From Tetradesmus obliquus (taxonomy: Eukaryota > Chlorophyta > Chlorophyceae > Sphaeropleales > Scenedesmaceae): DNA of 64,000 nucleotides. The notes under the pieces were generated by a model, which had not been told where the DNA came from, ran no database searches, and saw nothing but the letters and a program-made list of their open reading frames with translations. A program made the translations under genes and the position numbers. This document shows positions 1-9,583 of this stretch, piece after piece. The stretch's first letter is position 1. Each line of letters starts with the position of its first letter. The stretch is from the NCBI GenBank assembly GCA_030272155.1, contig CP126194.1, forward strand, positions 7,059,501 through 7,123,500, given 5' to 3'.

Positions 1-340
1 CATCAGCCAGCGCCAGCCATAACAAGGCGTATACACCGCAAGGCTGCGCGAATCAAACTTATACTGAATCATAGTAACCAAATACTGCCGTCCTGCAAGC
101 AGTACAACACCACTGCAGTAGCAGCAGCATTGCTGTCATGCTGCTGCAGCAGCTGTGCTGTGTGTGCCAAACATGAGCGCAGCCCGAACATGCCTCATGC
201 GGCTACGGTGCTCGGAATAGAGTGAAGCCAAGCATGCGTTTATGTTGATGGTGTTGCTCAAGAAGGACTGCTGCGACACTGCCGGGCACTCCACAAGACA
301 GCAGCACCTGATATCACAGCTAGCACCCCACAAGGTGCAA

Positions 341-420
341 CAAACAATAACATTAACAATAACAATAACAATAATAATAACAAACATAAATAAAATAAAC
401 AAGATGATATAATAACAACT
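341..420. repeat. A/T-rich AATAAC-type simple repeat
   Basis: Imperfect AATAAC/AATAAT repeats form an AT-rich island of about 80 bp in otherwise GC-rich DNA. Confidence 0.8.
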
Positions 421-657
421 ATAGTATTCAAGTGTAAGAAACATAGTATAAATTATTGCTGTGTTGTGTTGAGGCATCAGTGGCAACAAGCAGGTGCTGA
501 CGCTGTTGTGCACTCACCCAGGTACAGCAGGGTCACTGCCTGGTCGTGCTGTGTGTGCACCTGACTGACAACACCCGTGACGGCTGCAGCAGCAGTGCCA
601 GGGATGACTGGCACCAGCCACAGCGTGGTCATGGTGTGCATGCTGAGGTCGTGCACT

Positions 658-658
<1 letters not shown>

Positions 659-700
<42 letters not shown>
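659..700. repeat. (CAG)14 microsatellite
   Basis: Fourteen uninterrupted CAG units followed by interrupted CAC/CAG units. No gene is supported around it. Confidence 0.9.
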
Positions 701-702
<2 letters not shown>

Positions 703-831
703 CCAGCAGCAGAGCACCAGCAGCAGAGCACACAGGCAGGGCAGTCAGGTTTGTCAGGGACGGCAACAACGCGGGCACAAAGGTTGCCAGACGTGCCCGC
801 GGAACAGCAGTGCATACGCAATCATCAAATG

Positions 832-852
832 TTGAAAGTTGAAAGTTGAAAG
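832..852 (-). repeat. (TTGAAAG)3, candidate LINE 3' tail
   Basis: Three exact 7-bp units, read as CTTTCAA on the element's strand, lie about 425 bp beyond the last LINE codon. Short tandem 3' tails are common in non-LTR elements, so this is a plausible 3' terminus. The assignment is inferred. Confidence 0.45.
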
Positions 853-1277
853 TGTCTACGCCCTCTTTGCAGGGAGCGGAATCAACGGAGGGCAAAGGAC
901 AGGGCCTTAACACCGTGTAACAGTGTCACGGGACTGCCGCCCTTCCCCTACGACAAGCTCTGCCATCAGCAATCCATCTAAAACCATATGACTTCCTCCT
1001 TAAAAAGCTGCGAGTTCTCTGGGTCTTCAGAGCAGCAGGCGTCTCCACTGCCCCCTGCTGTGCTGTCGTGGTTCCAGCACGCTCCTCTCGCTGCTTCCGC
1101 TAAACACAAGATCAGATGATACCAAATGACCACAATGTAGAGCCGTCCCAACAATGAGGCCATGCTAGCAGGCATCAACCCATCACCGCTGCTGCTGCTG
1201 CTGCCCACCACATCCAGCACCCCTGCCACCCCTTTCCCCAAAGTCCCCCCAGCCCCAGCCATATGCATTGGAGGTAA
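853..1277 (-). other. probable LINE 3' untranslated region
   Basis: Non-coding stretch between the lysine-rich C-terminus of the nuclease frame and the short tandem repeat at 832-852. No other feature was seen. Assigned to the LINE by position only. Confidence 0.45.
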
Positions 1278-2111
1278 CTATCCTCCCTTCTTTTTCTTGC
1301 GTTTTTTGCGCTTGAAGTTGGGTAGTCTGGGCCCTTGCCTCTTCTGGCCGTTCTTAGCTGCATTGCTGCTGCTGCTGCCGCTGCCGCTGTTTCGCTGTGT
1401 TACACAGGTGGCACCTGCTGCTTGGCTTTGTTGGCGCCATTGCTTGCCCAGACGAGTGCCCATCTTGATGCGTCTGTATCTTATCACATTGGTGAGTGAT
1501 CGAATGGCTTGGAGATGCAGGTTGCGCAGGAGTGTGTCCAGGGCTGGGGACGTGACGCCCAGTGCTTCCTTCAAAAGCTTCTTGGCGCTGGTGTACACTG
1601 TACCATCGACTCCCAGGGGGATAACCACCAGTTGTATTTCAGTGTCGTTCGTAGAGCTGTACTTCCTTATTGCTTGCAGTAGACTGTGGTGCTGCTCCCT
1701 GGCATGCATCACTTGGTCTTGCGGCTGCGTGTCCCTGCAGTACTTGACCTCCACTAATGTGTAGCTGTGCTTGATGCTCGTGTCCTTGCTGGTGCGATAT
1801 AGCACCATGTCTGGTTTGTGTGCTTTGACTAGTGCCTCTTTTTCTTCCGCAGGCATGCTCGGCGGCAATATCCTTGCTGGCAGGAACTGGGTCATTGTCT
1901 GCAGTCCATCAGCTTTCTGTGCAGCCTTGCTTACGTCCATGGCCACAACTTGTGCACCATTCTCACCGGTGAGTATGGCTTTTGCTATGAGCAGCACCGC
2001 TTCATTATGGCGCTTGGTGACCGCCAGGGACAGGTCAGGGCAGCCGCTCACTGAGTGCATTGTGCCATCTGGCTGGCCGCACAGCACACATTTGTCTGAT
2101 GTAGCTTTTCC
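1278..2111 (-). pseudogene. LINE C-terminal zinc knuckle and PD-(D/E)XK endonuclease
   Basis: This frame continues directly from the RNase H frame, separated only by an in-frame TAA at 2112-2114. It begins with a CX2CX7HX4C knuckle (C-VL-C, H, C around 2040-2090), the spacing typical of restriction-like-endonuclease LINEs such as R2. The nuclease core follows as KPDMVLY and, some 20 residues later, LVEVKYC, matching the PD...EXK pattern. It ends in a Lys/Arg-rich tail (KRKKRKKKK), probably for nucleic-acid or nuclear binding. Expected role: nicking of the target DNA for target-primed reverse transcription. There is no start codon of its own. Confidence 0.7.
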
Positions 2112-3640
2112 TTACCACCAGGCTCGTTTCTGTGAATAAAAAGTGCCGGTTCGCACTTTCAGTGCGTTCACCAGCTCGCGATATGTAACTGCAGTGGATG
2201 TGAGGAAGGCATGGCTTACTTTTTCTGTATCACGTGCCTTTTCCTGTGCTGCAGAGAAGCAGATGGCGTTGGTGTTGGAGCCGCCAAACCTGTGGCACTT
2301 ATGGGCCATGGTGTGGAGCGAGGCAACGTCATGCACTGGCTGTGGCGGTGTGGGTACCTCCTTTCCTGGCTCCTGCGTTTCTGGGCGGTGTGGCCACGCC
2401 ATGTTCGGCCTACTGTTGCTGGGTGTGGATATCACCGCATCTGCCTTTCGCGTCCCTTTTGCGACACTTGTGGCAATCTCATCAGCGTGCTCATTGCCTG
2501 GAATGCCTATGTGGGACTTCACTTTGTAGAGGTGAATAGGCCGATCTCCTGCAGCTATGGAGCTTACTATCTGCTGTAGCAGCGCTGCGTGTCTGTGAAA
2601 GCCAAGGCAGATGTCTTGTGGTCTTGTCACCATTCTATGGATCTGATATATAACTGCAAGGCTGTTGGTGGCAATGTGCCTGCATCGCATGGTGATTGCT
2701 TTGTAAGCAGCCGCCAGCTCTGCACGGTTTATTGTGTCGTCGTATGGGTAGGCTTCGTCGCTGGGCAGGCATGCCACCTCGCGTTCTCCTGTTGTGGTGC
2801 CTGGCCGCGGCGCTGGTATGTAGACTGCAGCACCTATTCGAGGTACTGTTCGTCCTTGTGCGTTTATGGTTGCTTTTGCCCCTTCCGCCGGTGCTGCTGA
2901 TGGCATCATGTTTGGCGGTTGTTCTTCTGGTGTGGCTAAGCATGTCTTCTTACTGTTGTTGCTCAGGAAGCTGCCATCTGTGTAGGCCAGCTGCCTCCAG
3001 TTGTACCTCAACGGGATCGGTGCTGTTGTACATGTGTCTGGGAGACAACCAGGGTTGTTCGCGCCATGGCTGCTTTGCGAGCTGCTGTCGGCTGGCAGCT
3101 TTCGTATCTTGGCGGCTGCGCGTGCTCGTTGTTGTGTAGCGCTTGTATTGGAATTATCCAATAGCTGCTCGGCACGACGGTGCCACCGCGGCATGAGTGC
3201 AGGTGTTGCTCGAGCATGAGCTGGTTCATCCAGCGCCTGGGTTAGGGCGGCCGTCATTTCATGCGCAAACAGCTCACGCACCTCGCTTGATCTTTGCGTC
3301 GAGAACTGGTCAAAGCCTGCTTCATTGCCTATTTCCACCACCAGCATGTCACACGCAGGCTTGTATGTGCTGCTTGTATTGAGCATGTATGTTGGCGGGG
3401 CTTCAAGCCTGAATTTGGCTGCTGGGATCCGCACCAGGGGCCTGCAGTATGCAGTGTTGGCCCTGAGCAGCTTCAGATACCCTGGGTTGCGCGCCTCGGT
3501 GGAGGCGGGGATGATGAGCAGCGTCAGTGTTGGCAGGGGTGCAGCCTTTGCACTTTCTATGGCATGTCGCACAACTGTGTGTACTGCTGCCGGTGCAGTG
3601 TCTGGCACAGCTATGGAGCTGCCTGTCCATCTGCTCTGGG
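2112..3640 (-). pseudogene. LINE RNase H domain segment
   Basis: The frame holds an RNase H fold: AYTDGS (first Asp), TINRAEL (Glu), NSLAVIYQIHR where family members normally have DS, and VKSHIGIPGNEHADE (last Asp). The third acidic residue therefore appears to be Asn, a likely inactivating change. The upstream joint is a frameshift near 3611-3640, since the preceding frame stops at 3611. The downstream joint is an in-frame TAA. Expected role: degrading the RNA strand of the RNA-DNA hybrid during element replication. Confidence 0.75.
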
Positions 3641-4645
3641 TGCTGTCTCCGTTGGACGCAAAAGTTTATCTGTGCTAAATGGGCTGTAGTAAGCTTGTGT
3701 TGATGCGTGGAAGTTCAGCGGGCTGCTGCATCTGTCTGAGGCAGCAAGTATCGTGCGTCTCAGGACGCCAAACACTGCGCTGGGCGTTGCCCACTCACCT
3801 TTGGTGCTAATGCTGCCAGTAGTGTTTGACTGGCAGAGGGCTCCATCTTTGTAGCGTGTTAGCAGCTGGTATACGTCAGCAGCAAACGATCCAGCCGACA
3901 TGCTGTTGTGGGCTGCCTCATCTGCGGCTTGAGATTGCATGTACGCGGCGTACAGGAGCTTCAGTCGGTGAACTGGCATGGTGAAGGGTGTTGTACCGTC
4001 TGGCTTGTTGATGCATGCCACCTCATGCACATGGTCTTTGCCGCCATGCCTTGACTCTACTGGTCGTACCGTGATCTGGTACGCACTTGTGGCATATGTG
4101 TCGGTCTGTGGGTTGATTGGTGTCGGGTGTATGTGCAACAGTTTGCGTATGTCTTGCCCTTGCGTAATGTCGTATCGGCGCTGCTCTTGGACGGCGTGCA
4201 AGTATATGCCTTGCTGCTCTAAGTTGGTCAAGTTCAGGCCCGCGTACTTGTCATTGTCACTGGGACGTGGCCTTTTGGCCGGTGGCGCTGCTTGGTTGGC
4301 CACTAGTTGTGACAGCTTCAGCACATGTTGGTGGTACTTGTCTGGTTGATCAGAAAATATGCCTTGCAGTGTGTCAAGGGGCTCTGGGCTGGGCTGCCAT
4401 TCTACTCTGTGCCAGCGCAGCTCCTCAGGAAGTGCTTGTTGCATTTCTGCTGTTGTGGGGTTGTGGTCGGCGGTGATTGCCGTGCCTCGTTGCAGCTGCC
4501 GATAGTAGTCGCAATACCATGCGGCTTCCTCATCAGGCAATGCGGCGTCCCAGCCTGCTTGTTCTGTAGGTGTCATGCATGCCGTGTGATAGCTCCTAAG
4601 GCAGCAGCTGCATGTGGGCAGGTCTGCTTCTGACTGGTGCTGTTC
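3611..4645 (-). pseudogene. LINE linker with PHD-like finger and chromo-like motif
   Basis: In frame with the RT segment but separated from it by a TGA at 4646-4648. Around 4560-4670 the cysteines and histidine follow the PHD pattern CX2C, then CX2CX4HX2C (CSCCLRSYHTAC), then WYC. The eighth ligand position reads Tyr instead of Cys, and the stop falls between the first two Cys and the rest. A stretch RVEWQPSPEPLDTL further on resembles a chromodomain, more weakly. PHD fingers are known in ORF1 of some CR1-like LINEs, but one between RT and RNase H is unusual. A chromatin-reading role is inference. Confidence 0.5.
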
Positions 4646-6459
4646 TCAGAGAAGGCATCTCTCACATCCAGTGTCAACTCCTTCTGTCATTATCTCTTCG
4701 GCAGTGGCTTGCCGTTGAGCAGATGGGTGGTAACCTAGCTGCTGCGCCAGCTGCACAGTCCAGCCTGGCAGGATTGAGTGCTTCCACTGCACCAGCACCT
4801 GAGGTTGCGTGCCTGTTTGTGTGTCGGTAGCTTGTTGCAGGGCAATTACATCTGATATCGTGTCTCCATCGAAGGATGCATACACATTGAACAGTGTCCA
4901 TCGTTCTTTTGTGTGGTTGTCGTGGCAACCGTATTTCGCTTGTCGGGTCGGGGCAGGAATGTTTTTGCACAGGTCCCAGCCTGTTGCGCGGGCAGTGTAC
5001 CGGCGCTTTTTGCCCGCAAGCTGTTGGCACGTCTGCACTGTAGCCTCCACACTTGGTGCTGTTCTTATTTGGGCGCAGGTTAGGGATGGGTCACACAGCC
5101 TGCGGGGCTGTCTGTGTATCAAGTTGACTTGTAGCGTTGACTGCGGCGGCGGTGCAGTGCGCTGCAGGGCAGCATGGATGGGCAGGTAGCCTGGCTTGGC
5201 AAGCACGATGTGGCTTTTTGTGTATGCACTAACTTGACGCTGTGCAGGCATCAGATCACTGTGGGTGACTGTGGCGGCGGCTGAGTAGTATTCGCCGCTG
5301 CTGAGTGTGCTTGGGCTTAGCATGTGCAGGAAAATAGTGAGCCTGTTTAGGGCCTTTTTGTGTTTGCAGCCCACTGTCTTGGTCTTGCATACCGTGCGCA
5401 GCCGGCTGGCTGGCATGCAGAGGCCGGTGTGTACGTCTACAATGTGGCTCAGTGTGCTTATGCCAAGCTCCGCCAGGGCGCGTACTGCTGTCATCAGACT
5501 AGGATGTTCAGTGGCAATATCCAGTGCTAGCTCTTCATTGAGCAGCGTCGTCAGGAATGACCTTGTGGCTGTGTCAACGTCATCCAGCTGCAAGGTGGTG
5601 CCGTTGTGTATGAGTGTGAGTCCATCGCTGGTGTTCAGGCCCTGCAGTGCTTGTGGCTGCCGCAGGCGCATGGCTTTCTGTATTGTCTGGCTCTTGGTGA
5701 CTGGGTTGCAGTCATTATTTGATGTGGCAAGTTGGCGCTTCAGCAATGCCCTGGCAAGGTGGCCGGTGGTTGTGTGATCATTCACTGCGATGATCAAACG
5801 TTCAGCTAGCACCGCATGATACTCTGCCTGCAGTGAGGGGCATCCAAGGCCACCGTCTGTCAGGTCATTGTGTGCGAAGGCTGTTGAGGCACAGGTCGGC
5901 AGGCCATACGCGCTTTTGGCGGCGCTGGTTAAGAGGGAGTCTAGTTTTTGCAGCTGCGGTGCTGTATATGGCGCCACAGGGAATGTGTAGCGTATCATTG
6001 GACGTATGGACGTGTTCAGCACCCGCATCTTCTGCCTGGGTGACAGCCAGGATTGTTTCAGATGGTGTAGCTTGTTTTTGACCAGCTGCAGGATGTGCTG
6101 GAATTGTGCAGCCCAGTTCAGGCTCATTGTGATGTAGATACCCAGGTATCTGAATGCTTGCTGTGGGGGGTGCACTTGAACTTGAGCTCCCTGAATTTTG
6201 ACTCTGGCTGTGAGGCGCTTTGCTTTGGTTGCTTGGTCGTATGGCTTTACAGGGTTGCTGCAGTGCAGTGCAGCTGTGGCCGAGCTTTTGTCCATGTTTA
6301 CAGTGAGGCGCGCCCACTTGGAGTACGCAGTTAGCTTGTCCGCTTGTATGGCTAGGTCGCTGATGGATGTGGTGAGAATGTTCACGTCGTCTGCATATGT
6401 GCAGTCCGCCATCTGGTGCTGTATTTGTTCCTGCTTGTTGTTTAGTGCTTTGAATTGGT
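4646..6459 (-). pseudogene. LINE reverse transcriptase, YADD motif to thumb
   Basis: The segment carries the RT catalytic motif TYADDVNIL near 6375-6405 and the downstream FRYLGIYI block, then several hundred residues of thumb and connector. It ends at TGA 4646-4648. It joins the upstream QGDSLSP segment through a one-base frameshift at the six-C run at 6461-6466. Confidence 0.85.
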
Positions 6460-8128
6460 ACCCCCCTGCCTCCTACTTTCAGCCATCTAAGTAGTGGCTC
6501 CAAGTACAGTATGAACAGGTATGGTGACAAACTGTCCCCTTGAATTGTGCCGCGCAGGATCGGGATCGGGTCAGTGCAGCCGTATGGGGTGCGCACTACA
6601 GTTGACGCGTCCGTGTACAAGTTTTTCACCACTCTTACTGCATCGTTGGGAAACCCAGGGCTGCTAGGACCTGAGTGATCTTGGTATGAGCTACCGTATC
6701 AAATGCTTCTGAGAAATCCACCTGTAGCAGATGTATGTCTTGTTTTGTCAGCATGGCGTCCTCTAGTGCCATCACCAAGTTTTCAACCTGTTCATGTGTT
6801 GATCGCTTGCTTCTGAAGCCTGCTTGGCTGTGGCTGTGTACTGCATTGCGTTCTCCATAGTCTGTCATGGCTAGTGTCACCATGCGCGTCCACAGCTTGT
6901 ATATGGTGTTCTCCAGCCCTATACGCCTATAGTACTTGAGATTGGTGATACGTCCTTTGTTTTTGTACAGCAGGATGGTAGTGCTGCGTTTCCAGGCGTT
7001 GGGTGTGACACCTGTCGCCCACATGATTTGGAACAACATGTGGATTGCTTGTTTGCATTCGTCTGGCAGTGCTTTTAGAATTTCATTGGCTATGCCGTCT
7101 GGGCCAGGGCACTTATTGTTGGCCAGGGTGTTCAGGCACTGCCTGAATGTGCACTCATCCTGTATAATATGGTGCAGGCTGCGGGTCGTGGGTTGTGGGT
7201 GTTCTAGTGTGAAGCGGTCAGTTGCTGCTGGCAACACGAATGGGAATGGCTCATTTGCAGCCGTGCCGGTGCACCGGCTTGGCGCCTGGCAAGCTGGGTC
7301 GTGTACAGTGGCTCTTGCAGTAATGTATGACTGCACCACCTCTTTGCATCTAGGCCCTGTCACCACGGTGTTGTTGTTTCTTTCGTCCTCAAGCACGCGG
7401 AGTGCTTGGCTTACAGGCTTGACATATGTGCCATTGGCTCGTTTGTTTGCCAACTTCTGGTGTGTGTCCGCAAATGTATGTTGCCTGTGTCTTTCCAACT
7501 GTGCTGCATGTGTCATATGTTCGCGATTAATCTGTTGAATCTGCTTCTGCAGCGCTTTCCTTACGGCTGCTGTTGTTGTCTCCCTTGTTGCTTCGGGGTG
7601 GTCTTCTTGATGTTCAGCAATCATCGTGCGTGCTGGTGCTGCTTTGTCTGCGGCCAGCACTTCGGCGGCTGCCTCGTCGTCTACAGCAGCGGCCCATTGG
7701 GCTATTGTCTTGCGTGTTTGTTTAGCTATTTTGTACTTTTTGCTGTCTGTGCGGGTTCGGTTGTGGAGGCGGCCCTTGCTGTTGGCAAGCACAGTAGGGC
7801 AGTGTTGCAGTGCCAGGACATTTGCTTCAACAACCATTGCGGTGACTTGGTCTGATACGTCAGTGAGCACGTCTTCAGCGCTGCTGCCGCAGCTGAACGC
7901 AGTGATTGTTGGCGGCGCAGTGGCAGTGTCGGTTGGCTGCTGTGCGGCAACTTCAGCCTGCAGTGTTGTGAGGCACTGCAGCAAATGTGACCATTTAGGT
8001 GGCAATTTTTCTTGCAGGATGTTTTTATACCTTTTGTAGGCTTCAGCAGGGATAGGCCTTTGCAGCTTGCGCATGCCATCCTCAGTGTGTGCTGGCACGT
8101 CCAACGGTGGTGCGTTCATGTGCAGCAT
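6460..8128 (-). pseudogene. LINE linker and reverse transcriptase fingers/palm
   Basis: An Ala/Gln-rich linker is followed by RT blocks NKCPGPDGIANEILK, GLENTIYKLW, SQAGFRSKRSTHEQ and LLQVDFSEAFDTV; the last carries the first catalytic Asp. The frame then ends at a TAA near 6635. The next RT block, GTIQGDSLSPYLF, lies in another frame from about 6634 down. The joint is explained by one missing base in the GGG-TTT-CCC run near 6648-6656. Confidence 0.85.
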
Positions 8129-8184
8129 TTTGTACGAGCAGGTCCATCGGAGGCCGTCATGGTCCGTGTCCCAGTCGCTGGTGT

Positions 8185-8600
8185 CTATGATGCTGGGGTG
8201 TGGGATCCTTGGGGCGGTGATGTCGTAAGGATGTCGTCAATCCTGCTGGTGGGGTCTCTGCCTCCTGCTGCTGTGATTTTATGGTATGTCAGCGGCCTAG
8301 CTTCTGGCTGCAGTTGTGTTGGGTGGAGCCCAAGTGCGCTGGCGGCTGTCAGGAAGGCTTGGTGCATGCAATCTGGGTTCCTGCAGCATTTACCCTCTTT
8401 GTGCTTGCCTGTGCATCTGGGTGGCCTGTTGGGTCTGTCCGATGGGTGTGCCGCGGCGTTGAAGTCGCCTGCTGCTACGACATACGCAATCATCAACTCT
8501 GTCTGTGGAGCAGCAGCTCACCTCCTCGTGGCTCTTGCGGTAGAATGCGTGTAGCTCCTGCAGTATCTGGTCATCGTGGCTTATCCAAAGCGTCATTTCC
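8185..8600 (-). pseudogene. LINE APE-type endonuclease, 5'-truncated
   Basis: Residues VVAAGDFN and TSRIDDIL are the two central motifs of exonuclease-endonuclease-phosphatase (APE) domains. DWDTDHDGL, the terminal DH motif, lies in a different frame just downstream, so there is a frameshift near 8205-8235. The more N-terminal piece, up to WISHDDQILQEL near 8590, is in a third frame, with a shift near 8495. The domain's first half is absent, consistent with 5' truncation. Confidence 0.75.
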
Positions 8601-9447
8601 ACTAAAAGAACCACACAGGCGAGCAGCAAGCGCCCCGATGCGGACAAGAGGGGAGCAGACCAGTTGTCGCGTCACTCACGTGATAGCCACGCTATACGAC
8701 GATGGTAAGGAGATACAGCCGCAGTACTGGCGCCCAGCACTCAAGATGCGTTAACGAGGCGTTACGAAGTTGCTGCGTGTTGTGCAGCGGTGTAGGGCTT
8801 TGGAATTCTGCATGCCCATTCAATGGCTGTGGTGCTTTTAATCGTTGGACGCCTGCCACTGCTTTTCGTACGGTGCCTGTTGCATTCATGGTTTCTTATC
8901 ACTCAGCTGCCTCTGTTCAGCGACAACATCGGCAGAGTCATTCTCACTGATGATGATTCTGACTGTTCAACTCGCCGTGTTGCCCATGACGGGCATATAG
9001 TCAGGTTCAAATATTTTCAAACACGCTCTGCATGCTCAGCGCCAGACAAAGCTACGGACACTACCAGGTCCAATGTTGGCCAGCACAGCACTGCGGGCTC
9101 AAGGAGTCCCCACTGGTTCCGCCAGCAACGAAATATGGGCGCAGTGCTGCATGACAAACAACAGAAAATATCTTCTCAAAGTACCACCACTATCCAGAAT
9201 CAAAACCGCATCGGCCTGATTGAGCAGAATGTTTGCCACCCTCAGCATGCACGTGCTAGCATGCGCTTGCAACAGCAAAGTCAAGTACCAATTAATGGTA
9301 TCATAAGTCCAGGCAAAACAACTGGTAGTGCTTAAATCATGAATGAGGATGATCACAAGAGCCACACATCAGGTTGACCAAGGCATCACTGCCAGATACA
9401 GTCCGTAACGTGCCAGGGGAGCATGAGTCGACACTCTCGACCAGCTG
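8601..9447. other. intergenic between LINE and invertase gene
   Basis: No convincing gene. It contains the LINE's 5' truncation boundary and, towards 9447, probably the 3' untranslated region of the minus-strand GH32 gene. No repeats stand out. Confidence 0.5.
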
Positions 9448-9539
9448 TCAGCAAGATGGCGGCAGCCATGCGTTCTGCACCTCCCACACCGCTCCATCTG
9501 CTGTGACGGCCCAGCTGACCTCTGCATCCGTGATGCTGC

Positions 9540-9583
<44 letters not shown>

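Larger units (their letters stand above)
1..831. other. intergenic, no gene seen
   Basis: No reading frame here has the look of a gene; the open frames are microsatellite shadows (poly-Ser, poly-Ala, poly-Leu readings of one CAG tract). It holds an A/T-rich simple repeat and a CAG tract listed separately. The part next to 832 is the presumed left flank of the LINE. Confidence 0.6.
832..8600 (-). mobile_element. decayed dual-endonuclease LINE (Dualen/RandI-like)
   Basis: A non-LTR retrotransposon on the minus strand. Reading from high to low coordinates it shows an APE endonuclease (GDFN, SRIDDIL, TDHDG motifs), a reverse transcriptase (NKCPGPDG, QAGFRSKRS, QGDSLSP, YADD), a chromo-like stretch, a PHD-like zinc finger, an RNase H (TDGS, NRAEL, VKSH, HADE), then a CX2CX7HX4C knuckle followed by a PD-(D/E)XK nuclease (KPD, EVKY). 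Having both APE and restriction-like endonucleases plus RNase H is the hallmark of the Dualen family described from Chlamydomonas. The frame is broken by at least four frameshifts and two stops, so this copy is dead. The 5' end is truncated near 8600, inside the APE domain. The 3' end is placed at a short tandem repeat at 832-852 by inference. Target-site duplications were not identified. Confidence 0.85.

Noticed and set aside
546..913. Several overlapping open frames on both strands with poly-Ser, poly-Ala, poly-Leu
   Set aside because: They are readings of one CAG tract; no domain, no consistent start, no splice partners.
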